Assembly: GCF_000004195.4 (NCBI RefSeq)
Contig: NC_030678.2
Coordinates: forward strand, 65,095,378 to 65,159,377
DNA from: Xenopus tropicalis
Lineage: Eukaryota; Chordata; Amphibia; Anura; Pipidae
Length of the DNA stretch: 64,000 nucleotides
Direction of reading: 5' to 3'
Shown here: piece by piece, positions 50,601-62,929 of the stretch
Numbering within the stretch: position 1 is the first letter of the stretch
Layout: each line of letters opens with the position of its first letter
Program-made: the position numbers and the translations under genes
The notes under the pieces: model-generated
Told to the model about the DNA's origin: nothing
Database searches by the model: none
The model's input: only the letters and a program-made list of their open reading frames with translations

Positions 50601-50934
50601 ACAATTTTCTGGGATAAACCTTCTGTTAGTGGAATTTTTGGCCTTGAAATCTAAAGTATGCAGCTTTCTGGAGCAGTGGTTTGGAAATTTGGTAGTGTAC
50701 TGCTGGGAGTTTTTGACCTATACAAGTGAGAAATCTCCATAAAACTATATATATTTGGTATTGGCACGTTCAGGAGACATGGGACTTTCCAAATCAGTTG
50801 TATATTCGTGCATATGTTACATATAGCTGATAATATTACATATAACTGAGATAATTGATAGTGCAAGTAAATCAGTATTCTCATTAGTCAATTCTCTTGC
50901 ATCTTTAATTAAGTTTTCAGTCAGTAGAATTCTC

Positions 50935-51152
50935 ATTCCCCTGTACGGAGAAAACAGCACCAGCCCGGGGTAGCTGTAGTGCTTCCTCCTTCCGTCTTCG
51001 CATGCGCCTGTCATAAGTCCTTCCAAAAGCAAAGGCGGAAAGAGGAAGAGCTGCGCTACAGGTACCAGGATACAAGGTAAGCGATTTAAGTCACTTGGGG
51101 GTGCCTAACATTTTGGCACACCCAAGTGACTTAGCCTTTCCTTGTCCTTTAA
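50935..51152. mobile_element. TTAA MITE, 'ctaagtcacttgggggtgcc' family, left-truncated
   Basis: Core 'aacagcaccagcccggggta', right hairpin 'aagtcacttgggggtgccta', terminal CCTTTAA. Confidence 0.78.
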
Positions 51153-51269
51153 GGAAATCATGGCACTTCTCTAGGCTTTGATCTGGAACAGCAAAAAACC
51201 CTGCATCTGTATGTTAAAGCTGCAGTAAGTGATGGTGCATGGAGGCCTACATTTCACAGTAGCACTTAC

Positions 51270-51470
51270 AAGAATCTTATTGGATTGGCTACACTCCACA
51301 TGAATCTATACGACCACTGACAACCACCCTCTGTACACAATGCCTAGTTTCCTAGACATTACCAAGACTTTAGGTTAAAAAAGCAATTGTTTATATGGCT
51401 TTGGGAAAATGCAAATAGATCAAATTTACTGGAACCCCACTGCCCAATTAGCTACTGACTTCATTAACGG
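51270..51470 (-). repeat. CR1 fragment
   Basis: 'tgacaaccaccctctgtaca' and 'gggaaaatgcaaatagatca' are reverse-strand CR1 RT words, as at 40020-40150. Confidence 0.6.
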
Positions 51471-52560
51471 ACATGTAAACCCTACATTTTCCAACCATGT
51501 ACGTGTTGGGCACATCTCCCCTGCCCTAACCACACCATTTGTATTGCATATATCCCCTCCGTTCACCAGCACCATTACATTTTCCTCAAACAAATAGCAG
51601 CTTTCACCCAGTGGCCGTTTTCCCTCTGACACATCTTAAATCTGCACACAGCACATGTGCGCTGTAAAGTTCATGCAGTGAAGAATGCATGCTTTACACA
51701 CAGGTTTACTAACTATGAAAAAAAGTTCTGCTTGAACTGAGTACCGTCCTGAGTTCAGGAGAGGAGGTTAGTAGAAAAAAAAAAACATGTTTTCTTTAAG
51801 CAGAGTTTCTATGGAACTCACTTCATTGGCTGCTAGACTGGAGGGTATGTTTGGTAACCTGAGTTGAGAAAAACAGTGCATGCTCAGTAATCCAAGAGCC
51901 AAAGTCAGTTCCTATGGGGCTGAGTGGGTGAGAGGAGGAGAAGAAACCCGAAATGATTGAGGGGATGCTGCAGCCTTGCTATTAACCTTTTAACAACCAG
52001 AGTGGCGGGTATTTAAAGATTTCAAAGAGGCCAGAGTATGTGCAGTGAATCAGCAGAAAAGATGATGGGGAGCTACTGGGGGCACCTTCCCTGCTAAAGG
52101 GCTGTAGTTGCCTTAGGCTGGTAAAGAAGCCCAAAACATAATGTATAGCATTTCTGCCCCACTTCTTTAGTTAAACTTTAATTCCCCTTTAAGTTTTGGA
52201 AATGTGATCATTTTAATTACACTTTTTATTAAATGTTTTATATTGAGTTTATCAATTTATGATAATTGCAGGGGATAGTTATTCCAAGATACTTTATATG
52301 GTTGTGTACCCAAGTAAGGCAGGTGTTTTGTTGCTGTTAAGGAGAAGGGCAGTGAAATTAATAGCAAATCCCAATATGTCTCCAAAGAGCCTTATTCCTA
52401 TCAATATAGCTGGTAGGAGTAAGGAATGTTACAGGTCTGATATACTGAGGAGTAGATAATCCACAAATGCAGTCATTCTGATTTATGTTTGTGCAAAAGC
52501 AGTACCTTGTAAAATCCTTAGTAGGGGATCAACTGGAAAATTAAATAATGTGGGGGAAAA
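51470..52560. other. No gene seen
   Basis: Mixed non-coding sequence. The short frame at 52259-52459 has no recognised domain and no supporting context. Confidence 0.4.
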
Positions 52561-54470
52561 GGGAAAATCCTTGTCTGGTGCCTCTGCACAGATTGGTATA
52601 AAATGGCCTCCCCGAAAAAATTCTGGACATCTAGAAGCAAGTGGAATGTCTCTATCTCCATCCCATCACTACAGCGAAAGTGTGTCAGCAAGTTCTGGGG
52701 AAACTTAATTCCACAACAGACTCAGTAAGGTGGTCCAGAATTCATTCAAGACAGCTCCAGAAGGACTTTCTCAGCCATGGGATGGGGATAACTTAAAGTG
52801 CAAGGAAAGGCAAAGTCACTTGGGGGTGCCAAAATGTTAGGCACCCCCAAGTGACTTTAATTGCTTACCTTGTACCCCAGTCACCAGCCCGGGGTACCTG
52901 GAGCGTAGCGCTTCCTCCTTCCGGCTTCATTCTTGGAACGACTAAGGACAGGCGCATGCGCAGTAGAGTGAAAAGCAGACTTCTCTGTTAAAGTTCGGCG
53001 CAGGAAGCGCTGCAGGTACCCTGGACTGGTGCTGTTTTACTCCCGTAAAATTTAAATCTTCCCTTCTCTGACTATGATCTCCCAGGCCATTAGGAAAATC
53101 AGATAAGACAGAGCAAGTGTAATCTTAATAGTTCCATGGTGGCCCAGAAGACCCTGGTTTCCCCTCCTCTTTCAGGCAAACCACTTTACTGCCTGATCTT
53201 TGCAGATCTTCTCACTCAGGGATTTCTCGTGTCATCCAGATACTGGCTCTAACACTGTGGAAGTTGAAAGGAACAGGCTGAGCTGCCAAGGAATATCAGA
53301 TAATGCCTGACACTTTTGGCTTCTAAAAAACACCCCACTCATCTTAAATACTCCAAAACCTTGGAAACCTTTTCTCATTGGGGGTCTCTTAAAAATGTTG
53401 ACCCTTTTAATCCCTCTCTGATTTATCTGATTGAATTCCTTTAAGCGGGAGTAGATTGTAACAGTAGTTTGTCTAACCTCAAGGGTCAAGTTATGGCTAT
53501 TTTCTAATTCTCAACAAGTTTTGTGGGCTGGTAATCTTCCGATTTTTTCAAGGCCTTGAAAAATTATGCCCTAATCTTTGGGCAGAGCTTCCTGCAAACT
53601 GGTGTGCCTCAAAACCCAGAAGGGTTAGAGAAACCATTCTCTTTCAATCAAGCCATCCAAAATCTCTTTCTTCCAGGATAGGATAACGAAATATAACTAA
53701 ATTTCACCAGACCCAAGAACTCATTCTGCCATCTTTTTGTACGGATTCAAAGAATCAACAAGAGGAGAAACTTCATACACTATATCCTGACTAGTCAGGT
53801 GCCTAAACACTTAGCTAAATAAAGTGAGCCTCATCAGGAAAAGGGACGCTCTATTAGTTACCTTAGGGTAACAATCCTAGAACTAAAGCCTCCAAGAGTA
53901 CCGTTGCTAGGTGGATCAATGAGTGCATCCAAATTACATTACAAACACCACTAGTTTAGGGTTTAAAGCACATTCTACTAAAGGGATGGCAGCGTCCTGG
54001 GTCTTCCGCACCCAGGTTTCTTCAGAAGAAAACTGTACAGCAGCTACCTGGTCATTTATGTGCACCTTTTCTAAACATTACAAGTTTGATACTTTTGCTC
54101 CAGATTTGCCTTGTTTTGGACGTTCTTCTTGTCCAAGGCTACTTTAACACATGATTGTTTTTGCATCCCTCCCAGTGTTAGTAAGCTTGTTAAGTCCCAT
54201 TAGTGCCCACTGCCATGTGGAAGGAACAATAAAACAGAAAATCATATCATACTTACAAAGATTTTCGTTTCCTGGACTGGAACGTAGCAGTGGGCAGGGG
54301 CTTCCCACCGTAGGGTACTGTACTCTACTGACTAGTAGAGATGGGTGCTTGGGGAAGGGGAAGTCCTGTCATTTTCTGTAACTTCCTCACAGCAGGGGGG
54401 GGGGGGGGGAGTTAGCCCATTAGTGTTGGGATTCCCCAGACCTGTGTGCAGCACTGCCCACGATTTTCCT
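52560..54470 (+). pseudogene. Second DIRS-type remnant, plus strand
   Basis: 53150-53230 reads WWPRRPWFPLL-like sequence in broken frames (DIRS RT/RNase H end). After decayed recombinase sequence, 53923-54147 reads SLGFKAHSTKGMAASWVFRT followed by SEENCTAATWSFMCTFSKHY KFDTF. That is the DIRS recombinase C-terminus with HSTK where HxxR is expected and the terminal Tyr present. Many stops. A TTAA MITE splits the left part. Confidence 0.65.
52793..53055. mobile_element. TTAA MITE, 'aagtcacttgggggtgcc' family
   Basis: Starts TTAAAGTGCAAGGAAAGGC, then the left hairpin and the core 'caccagcccggggtacc'. The right hairpin is missing. Inserted within the DIRS remnant. Confidence 0.75.
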
Positions 54471-56215
54471 CTCCCTTTTTAACAATATATTCTTAGGGGA
54501 GAGCATTTCCAGGGGGGAGCATTTGCAAGAGTGATGCATAGGGGAAAAAATCCCTCCAAGATGGCAATCGGACCGATCCCTGGATCAACTAAGAGCTATC
54601 TCCCATAACCCTGGATGCCCTCACTTGCTAAAAAGCCATCCAACCCCTACTTGAAGCTATCTAATGTATTAGCCAGTACAACTGGTTCAGGGAGGGAATT
54701 CCACAACTTCAAAGCTTTCACAGTAAAAACCCTTTCAGAATATTTAAACAGAACCTCATTTCTTCTAAATGGAGTGGGTGCCCTTGTGTCAGTTGAAAGG
54801 ACCTACTGGCAAATAAAGCATTAGAGAGGTTATTATATGATCCCCTTATATATTTATACATAGTTATATCACCTCTTAAGTGCCTCTTCTCAAGTGTAAA
54901 CAAATCTAACTTGGCCAGTCTTTCTTCATAACGGAGACTTTCCATACCCTTAACCAGCTTAGTTGCCCTTCTCTGGGCCCTCTCTAATTCAATAATGTCC
55001 TGTTTGAGCATTGGAGACCAAAACTGAACAGCATATTCTAGATGGGGAATTACCAGCGCTCTGTAATGGGGAAGAATAACACCCTCCCGTGAATCTATGC
55101 CCCTTTTAATACAACTCAAAACCTTATTTGCTGTAGCAAAGTTTACTATTATCTACAAGGATTTCAAGGTCATTTTCTATTATGGATTTGCCTAGTGCAC
55201 TCCCATTAAGGGTATAAGTGTCTTGCATATTTTTACATCCCAGGTGCATTACCTTATATTTATCCACATTAAATCTGATCTGCCACTTAGTCGTCCATAT
55301 TGCCAGTTTGTCAAGATCCTGCTGCAAGGATGCCACATCCTGGATAGAACTGACTGGCCTGCAGAGTTTTGTGTCATCTGCAAACACTGATACATTACTT
55401 ATAATACCCTCATTTATAAACAAGTTAAACAAAAGTGGACCCAGTACAGAACCCTGAGGGACCCCCACTACTATTCTAAGTAAAGAATGTACTATTAACA
55501 ACCACCCTCTGTGCCCAATCCTGTAGCCAGTTTTCTATCAATGTGCAAACGACTTCAGACCAACAGACCTTAGTTTACAAAGCAGCCATTTGTGGGGCAT
55601 GGTATCCAATTCTTTGGAAAAATCCAAATAGATCACATTTACTGCACCCCCACTTTCCAGTTTCTTACTAACCACATCACAAAAGGCAATAAAATGTGTC
55701 TGACATGACCTGTCCTTCATAAAGCCATGCTTATTACTGCTCATAATGCCATTCTCAATAACATGATTTCTGATATCTCTCATCATGTTTTTTACAGGTA
55801 AATTTTCCATCACTGCTGGGCCCTGCTGTCTGCATTTTACACTTTTATTAGTAAATTTGCTATTGTCAATTGCATTCACTTCCAATATGTTTTTTAGAAT
55901 GTTTTGTACTAATCACAATATATATAGATTTCAGCTCTCTCTTGTAGTTTTGTACATTTTATGACCCCCCGCCCCCCCATAAACTCCTCCATAAATAAAC
56001 TCAGTAAGTCACTTTATCTAAGGGTTCATCCTTACTTTTGCTCGTCTCCCTCCTCTGTCACAGGTGGGCAATCAGTCTGTTGCTTGAACAATTAGAACTA
56101 GTTGCGATTCCCCAGACCTGTGTGCAGCACTGCCCATCTTTTCCTCTACCTATTTAATAAACTATTCTTAGGGGAGAGCATTTGCAAGAGTGATGCGTTC
56201 CAAAATGAGTCGTTT
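54429..56215 (+). repeat. Direct duplication flanking a CR1 insertion
   Basis: 'gattccccagacctgtgtgc' + 'agcactgccca' and 'ttcttaggggagagcatttgc' + 'aagagtgatgc' occur at 54429-54540 and again at 56106-56203. The CR1 3' half lies between. Confidence 0.8.
54545..55890 (-). mobile_element. CR1-type LINE 3' half
   Basis: Minus-strand frames: SSNKHGFMKDRSCQTHFIAF and VNVIYLDFSKELDTMPHKWL (55885-55538), GVPQGSVLGPLLFNLFINEG and VFADDTKLCRPVSSIQDVAS (55501-55124), then LERAQRRATKLVKGMESLRY (55119-54718). RT active site FADD present but split by frameshifts. The 3' tail is cut at 54545. Confidence 0.85.
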
Positions 56216-56820
56216 ACAAGTGATCTTTAACAAGGAGTTCAAAAAGGAAAGCCACTACAGACAGGATATTTTTCTTCTACTGAAAAGAATCGACTGCATG
56301 AATTGCTTAAAGATTCACTGATGTTTGTCTGATGAACCTATCCACCTGCTACTGCCGTTCTCTGAAGTTATAGGACTACAACCTAACTGTAATGGCAAAG
56401 CTAATTACATTTCTACCAATTATATGCATGGTGCTCCCTAAGGTAGTCTGTTCCTTTAACCCGCCCTATTGTCTGTCAATGTTCCATTCATATATTTTCC
56501 TCCCTGCTCCCATCTACATACCCCAGCTCTTTCACACTTTATAACCACCTGCAACTCCTTTGTCCCCCAGTTACTACCCATACACAGAAGCACAGTCATT
56601 TTAAATCCTCTCCCATATCTCCTCATTTTTTTTTCCTACTGTTACTGGCTGCAGGGGATGTCTCTCCAAACCCTGGGCCTGCTCCATACCTATTTATATT
56701 AATTCTCGTTCTTCTGCCCCGATGCTTAAAGCCTTTTGTTTCTCTGCTGTTTCTAACCTTATCCCCACTCTTCCTTCTTCCTGCCTTCCGCTTTCTTGTG
56801 CCCTTCTTAATGTCCGCTCC

Positions 56821-57171
56821 TTAAAGGAGAAGGAAAGGCTAAGTCACTTGGGGGTGCCAAAATGTTAGGCACCCCCAAGTGACTTAGAACGCCTACCTTG
56901 TACCCCGGGCTGGTGCCCCTGTACGGAGGGAACAGCACCAGCCCGGGGTAGCTGCCGGCGCTTCCTCCTTCCTCCTCGCATGCGCCGGCCGGCGGATTTC
57001 GCCGGCAGCACGCAAAGGAAGGAGGAAGCGGTGTCTACAGGTGCCCCGGGCTGGTGCTGTTCCCTCCGTACAGGGGCACCAGCCCGGGGTACAAGGTAGG
57101 CGTTCTAAGTCACTTGGGGGTGCCTAACATTTTGGCACCCCCAAGTGACTTAGCCTTTCCTTCTCCTTTAA
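56821..57171. mobile_element. Complete TTAA MITE, 'ctaagtcacttgggggtgcc' family
   Basis: TTAA at both borders (56821-56824, 57168-57171) and near-perfect inverted arms over the whole length: TTAAAGGAGAAGGAAAGGC, the 'aagtcacttgggggtgcc' hairpin, 'ccccgggctggtgc' and its complement. The centre is at about 56995. Best-preserved copy in the window. Confidence 0.92.
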
Positions 57172-58298
57172 CTAAAAAAAGCCACAATCATCCATGATCT
57201 ATTCAGCTTTAAATCATTTAATCTCCTCGCACTAACAGAAACCTGGTTTTTGCAGAGTGATATTGTCACTGAGGCTACGTTCTCTCAGCTATTCCTCCAG
57301 CTTTTTCATTTAACTCTTTTGAGGTGCATGCCCTTCAAATTTACCATACTCTCTGCATACGGGTGGCTGTCATTTACAGGCCTCCATTAGCCGCCTCCTC
57401 CTCTGGTACCTTCCTTTCTGACCTGTTTCTTCCCCCCACTGTACTAATTCGAAATACACGTGACGTAGACCTGCCAGCCTAAGCTTCCTCTTAGAGGTCC
57501 ATTCTGTCCTCCTTTAACGAGATGTCTGACCCTGATACCCTGGTTAGCGAGTACATCCACATACTAGTATCCACTATTGACTCATTTGCACCCCACCAGC
57601 CTAAGTGTACTCAGGCTCAAAACCCACACCCCCTGGCTGAATTCGCAAACCAAACCAAATTCTTACACTCCTGTGCAAGGTCTGTGGAACGTATATGTGG
57701 AGGAAATCCCGTACACAAGTGGACCTTATTAATTATAAATTCCTATTGGCATGCCTCAACTCTTCATTGTCAAAGGCTAAAAAGGAATACTACAATACCC
57801 TTATAAACAATAATAAATCCAACCCACGAGGGCTGTTTTCTATATTCAATACCCTTCTGCATCCCTCATCAATTAATTTCTTAACTTTATGCACTCTCCC
57901 CAGGACCTTGCCAATTTCTTTAAAAACACAGTGGAGTCCACCCACAATCAGATTCCCACCTCTAATACAAACCAGCTCCTCCTTCTTCAGTCCCCTTCAG
58001 CAAGTCTTAGCTCTTTCAATCCTGTGATTGTCCCGAAGTCTCCTGGCTTCTCGTCATCTCCGCTCACAAATTGCTCTCTTGACCCCTATGCCTTCTTCTC
58101 ACTGTGCTGCTGAACTTACTCCAGCTCTACTCACATTTTCAATTCTTATCTGGCTTCTGGAATTTTCCGCTCTCTCTTCAAACAGGCCTGTGTCAAGCCT
58201 ATTCTTAAAAAGGCCACGCTGGACCCACCCTGTCTCGCTTCTAGCACTTGCCTAAAAAATCTAAAAATGTATTGTCTTCTCCTGTATCACTTACTTTC

Positions 58299-58760
58299 TT
58301 AAAGGAGAAGGAAAGGTAAAAACTAAGTAAGCTTTATCAGAAAGGTCTATGTAAATGCAGCCATAAGCACTCACAGAAAGTCCTCTATCAAAAAAAAACA
58401 TGGGATTTCTTGTCTCCTTTTTTGTAAACATGTTGTTCGAGTGTCTGACTTCCTCTCTCAGAAAAATCCTTAATTCCTGTCTGCACAGTTCTCTTCTCGT
58501 TCCTGCTCCCTCCTCCCATAAGAATGCTAAGAACTCTGCCCCCCCCCCCTTAGGAATGTGTGAGCCGAGTTATAAACTGCTAGACTGCAAACAGAAAGCT
58601 ATTTAAAATGGCAGCTGCTGTCTTAAGCAAACGGAGAAAGCTTCCAGAGCTCTTTATTCAGGTATGGCAATGGTTTCTGCAGAATAAACATATTGTTCTA
58701 GGTGGCAATAATCTATTGGCAGTAAAATGCCAAAATATACCATAATTCCTTCCCCTTTAA
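58299..58760. mobile_element. TTAA MITE, 'aactaagtaagctttatcag' family
   Basis: Begins TTAAAGGAGAAGGAAAGGT, ends 'ccttcccctttaa', TTAA at both borders. It interrupts the L2 LINE just before its RT block. Confidence 0.88.
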
Positions 58761-59862
58761 CCCCCATAATCTGTTGGACGCACTGCAATCTGGTTTCCGG
58801 CCGGTGCATTCTACTGAGATGGTGTTGTGCAGAGTTACAAATGATGTTCAGGTTGCCAAAGCCAAAGGTCACTTTTCTATACTAATCCTTTATCTATCAG
58901 CTGCATTTGATACAGTCAACCAGTCACTCCTGCTGCAAATTCTGCATTCGATTGGTATCCGTAATCAGACTGCATCCTAGATCTCTTTTTACCTTTCTAA
59001 CAGATCCTTCAATGTCTTTTATGCTAACAGAACCTCATTTCCAGTTCCACTTAATGTTGGGGAACCACAAAGCCATTCTCCCTCTAAACACGGTCTTTGG
59101 GGGAGCTCATCTGCTCATTTGGCTTTAAATAGCATCTATATGCTGATGATATCCAAATTTATTTTTTGACCCATTCATTAACAGCTAAAACCGAGACTCA
59201 AATCTCTAAGGGTGAAGACACATTGGGCTACTAGTAGCAGCTACTTTTTCAAGACTACTAAACTGCAGAAAATACTCTGCCATAGACAGTACTGAGAATT
59301 GCCTCTGCTAAAACTCACATAGAGACAATTATCAGAAAATAATTTACACCAGAAAAAACCTGTCACTTTTTCTTATGCAATATTGCCAAAATCTGTCCCT
59401 CCCTTTGACTTTAACAGCTAGGCTGCTCATGCATGCTCCCATTCTATCCTGACTAGACTACTGTAACCTGCTACTAACTGGCCTCCCCAACTCCCATGTA
59501 TTCCCCCTACAGTCTGTATTAAATACTGCTACCAGATTTCTCCTCCTCTCACCTTCTCCCTTGCTGCTCCTTACATTTGGAATGCCCTCCCTGATTTTCT
59601 CTGGAGAGAATCTTCCCTCAGTCTTTTTAAAACTAAACTTAGACTACCTTGTGGAGCACTTGTGCAGCACCTGTTCTGGGATCCAGCACTTATATAGCAG
59701 TGTCACCCACTGTATCCTACAGTGAGCGCTAATATCCTCCTTTTTGTGTCTGTAAGTTACCCTCCCATTTAGATTGTAAGTTCTACAGGGCAGGGAACTC
59801 CATCCTCTTGACTCTTTGATTCTTAACTTATTGCAACTGTACCTTGTATTTATATGTTATAC

Positions 59863-60188
59863 AGGTATGGGACCTGTTATCCAGAATGCTCGGGACCTGA
59901 GGTTTTCCGGATAAGGAATCTTTCCTTAATTTTGATGTCCATAACTTAAATCTTCTAAAAATCATTTAAATATTGAATAAACCCAATAGGCTTGTTTTGC
60001 CTCCAATAAGGATTAATTTTATATTAGTTAGGACCAAGTACAAGGTTCTGTTTTATAATTACAGAGAAAAAGGAAATCATTTAAAAAAATTATATTATAT
60101 TGCTTATAATGGAGTCTATGGGAGATGGCCTTTCCATAATTCAGAGCTTTCTGGATAATGGGTTTCCGGATAAGGGATCCCATACCTG
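59863..60188. mobile_element. MITE with CAGGTATGGGACC ends and TA target
   Basis: CAGGTATGGGACCTGTTATCC at the left and GGATAAGGGATCCCATACCTG at the right, each flanked by TA. Interior 'tcagagctttctggataatg'. The TA target suggests a Tc1/mariner-type source. Fragments at 27540, 34205 and 35600. Confidence 0.82.
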
Positions 60189-60213
60189 TACTTTGTATTT
60201 ATCTATTATTTTA

Positions 60214-60424
60214 CAGGGTAACCCTTTTGAAATAAAAAATAACAAAAGTGGAATAAAGGCGATACCTTTATTGGCTAACTAAGATAACCATAGCAAGCTT
60301 TCAGATCATTTTAGTTCCTTTTTCAAACTAAAATGTTCTGAAAGCTTGCTATGGTTATCTTAGCCAATAAAGGTATCACCTTTATACCACTTTTATTATT
60401 TTTTATTTCAAAAGGGTTACCCTA
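60214..60424. repeat. Long near-perfect palindrome
   Basis: Arms 60215-60310 and 60325-60423: 'agggtaacccttttgaaata' against its complement, through 'agcaagctttcagatcattt' at the loop. Probably a foldback MITE. Confidence 0.88.
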
Positions 60425-60779
60425 TAAACATTTTTGACTGGCTAACACAGTACATCACCTTTTCCTGCATCTATTATTTTAATAACCCCCTGTTGTATTA
60501 GTCTACTGTTCTACTGTACAGTGCTGCATACATAAGTAGCTGTATACATATGCAAAATGCACTGGTTTTTGAACTGTCATCTAATAAGAATCTAAATAAT
60601 CAGCCTTGTATTGTGACATTTATATACATTCCATATATACAGTATATTGAGTCAGCCCCTAAGCTTGGGTAACTGACAGCAGAACAGAGCTTGTAAAGTG
60701 TGTAAATCAGCATATCTAGCCTACTTCTTTGTTAAACTTAAGTAAACTTTATACAAACCTTGCAGCACCCTACTAAGTA

Positions 60780-61100
60780 AACTAAGTAAAGCATATGCCA
60801 CCCACTGTACAAGATCCTTTAGTCAGTTTCTATACATTTACAAACAGCATTACCAAGACCTAAAAGACCTTAGTTTAGAAAGCAATCATTTATGTGACAC
60901 GGTATCAAACAGGAGGCAATACCCAAGTACATTTAATCTACGTCAAAACCTCTGTCCAAGTTTCTACTTACTTCATAATATAAAGCAAGTATACTTGATT
61001 GAATTTATTTATCCTACTTATAATGCCATTCTCCAGAACATAGTCTTGAACATGATCTCTTAAAAACATAACCTTCCCACTATAGATGTCAAATGTACAA
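60780..61100 (-). repeat. CR1 RT fragment, diverged
   Basis: 'gacctaaaagaccttagttt', 'gacacggtatcaaacag' and 'aatgccattctccagaacat' are the reverse-strand words of the CR1 RT region seen at 40090-40300. Confidence 0.65.
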
Positions 61101-61114
61101 GTCAGGTTGAGATC

Positions 61115-61582
61115 TTAAAGAAGAAGGAAAGGTAAAAACTAAGTAAGCTTTATCAGAAAGGTCTGTGTAAATGCAGCCATAAGCACTCACAGAAAAGCTG
61201 CACCGAGTCCTCTATCAAAAGAAACACATGATTTCTTGTCTCCTTTTTTGGGAACATGTTCTTTAGTATCAGAGTTCTACTCTTTTAGGGTTCCTTCAGG
61301 ATTGAGGCACAAGTCTGCTCAGTTCTCTCCCTCTTCTGCTCGCCCCTTCCATAAGAATGCATAAGTACTCACTTATCCCACCCTTAGGAAGGTGTGATCT
61401 GAGCTTCTAATGGCTATAATTGCAGCAGGAAGCTACCAAGACCGAGCTAAAAGGCCGCTGCTATCTAGGGCTCTTTACTCAGGTATAGTAAAGCTTTCTT
61501 CTGAATAAAGTATTCTAGGTGGCACTAATGTGGTGAATCTATTGGCAGTAAAATGCCAAAATGACTTTCCTTCTCCTTTTAA
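61115..61582. mobile_element. TTAA MITE, 'aactaagtaagctttatcag' family
   Basis: TTAAAGAAGAAGGAAAGGT at the left, 'ctttccttctccttttaa' at the right. Same interior as 58299-58760. Confidence 0.88.
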
Positions 61583-61849
61583 CCCTTTTTAAATACTGGA
61601 ATAACATCAGCTTCAAATCAGTGACAATATGGCAGGCAAAAGTGAGTCTGAGAAGAAACAGACTAAACCAATGTAAACTAAGCTCAAAGTACCAAAGGGT
61701 GCATTCCATCAGAATTCGTGGCCACATTAACTTAACATTGTAATTGGAAAAGTTAGTGACTGTGCAATTAGAATGGGTCCCAAAACTCTGAAAAGAATCA
61801 CATGCAAACATAATTTAAACAATGAGCGCCATAAGTGACACAATCTCAT

Positions 61850-62290
61850 TTTGGGAATCTCCATGGGCAAAATTCTGTTGAAATTATGGAAAAAACAACC
61901 CATAAACTGTGATTGGGGAAAATTTCACATACTTTGGATTTCCAATGTACATTGGACATCAATCTGTTTAGAAATCCCCTAATATGTATATTTATGATAT
62001 TTTTATCTTAGTATGCAAGATATGTGGGAGAAAAAAATGCAGTAAATTTTGGTAGTAGAAAGAGTTTATATTGTTTCCTGAACAAAACCTGCTGTTCTGG
62101 AATTTTTAGATTTGCAATCTGCCATTTTCTGCAGTGATGCTTTGATAATTTGATAGTATATGGCTGGAACTTCAATGGAGGAATCTTCATAAAAGCATAC
62201 ATGGGGAGAGCAAATCAGTTGTATTTTTGCACCTACAATAAAATATATAATCGTATGATAGTTAGGATAGTTGTTTCCATATTGTAAAAA
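61850..62290 (+). repeat. Tail copy of the tandem-monomer element
   Basis: 'acattggacatcaatctgtt', 'tgcagtgatgctttgataat' and 'gcaaatcagttgtatttttg' match 50350-50810. Confidence 0.6.
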
Positions 62291-62929
62291 ATTGTTTAGG
62301 TATTTATAATACTTACAGAAATGGATGAATAAGCTTATGTCAAAAGGGGGCATTTTTCCCATTTAAAACTTACATTTTCTTTCACTGTGCATAAAACCAG
62401 TTTATGAGTAAAGGACCCTTTCAATTAATCTACTAGATCTGTAGAAGGGATCAGACTTAATCTTGGGAAAATGCCTTTTACATGTGGCAATTACCATTCC
62501 TCTGTATTAAAAGGTTTTTCAAGAAACTCACCCACAGGAGAGACAATTTCACACAGAAGACAAAGCACTACACTCTGGGGAGGTTCCCAACACTAAGCAT
62601 ATTATACAGAGATTACAAAGCACAGTAATTATCTTGATACCATGCTTATGAATACAAATTACAAACACATAACATAAAACCCTTCATGTGCTATTGCTAC
62701 AAACAGCCTTAATATGCAATACATGCCATGCTTACAGCTGCAAAATAAAATCATAAGTGTATACACTGATGCCGTTTTCCTGCATTATATACTATTTTTT
62801 GTGAAATTAGAATACATTTCAAAGAGCTTTTCCTCAGATTTTACTCAAAAATTGTGTCCTAATTTTCCCAAAAATGGCTGTTTGTCCTTTGTGAATGTAA
62901 TTTTAAGTGTAATTAATAGTTACAAAGTT

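Larger units (their letters stand above)
48358..50830 (+). mobile_element. Hairpin-head plus tandem-monomer element, forward copy
   Basis: A chain of five hairpins (48362-48618) is followed by a GC-rich stretch, an (ACACACTT)-type microsatellite (48700-48890), diverged monomers (49100-50600) and a tail ending 'caaatcagttgtatattcgt'. The same parts occur inverted at 32480-33900, and a tail copy at 61850-62290. No coding potential. Probably a non-autonomous transposon. Confidence 0.6.
56470..59860 (+). mobile_element. L2-type LINE, decayed, split by two TTAA MITEs
   Basis: 5' part 56470-56820, endonuclease remnant with LLALTETWF near 57225-57250, and mid-part frames 57522-58255. RT block 58774-58980 reads LDALQSGFRPVHSTEMVLCR and LILYLSAAFDTVNQSLLLQI (the L2 pattern 'QSGFR..HST' and 'LDLSAAFDTV'). 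The L2-like 3' end is 'tagattgtaagttctacagg' near 59770. Stops throughout. Confidence 0.8.
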
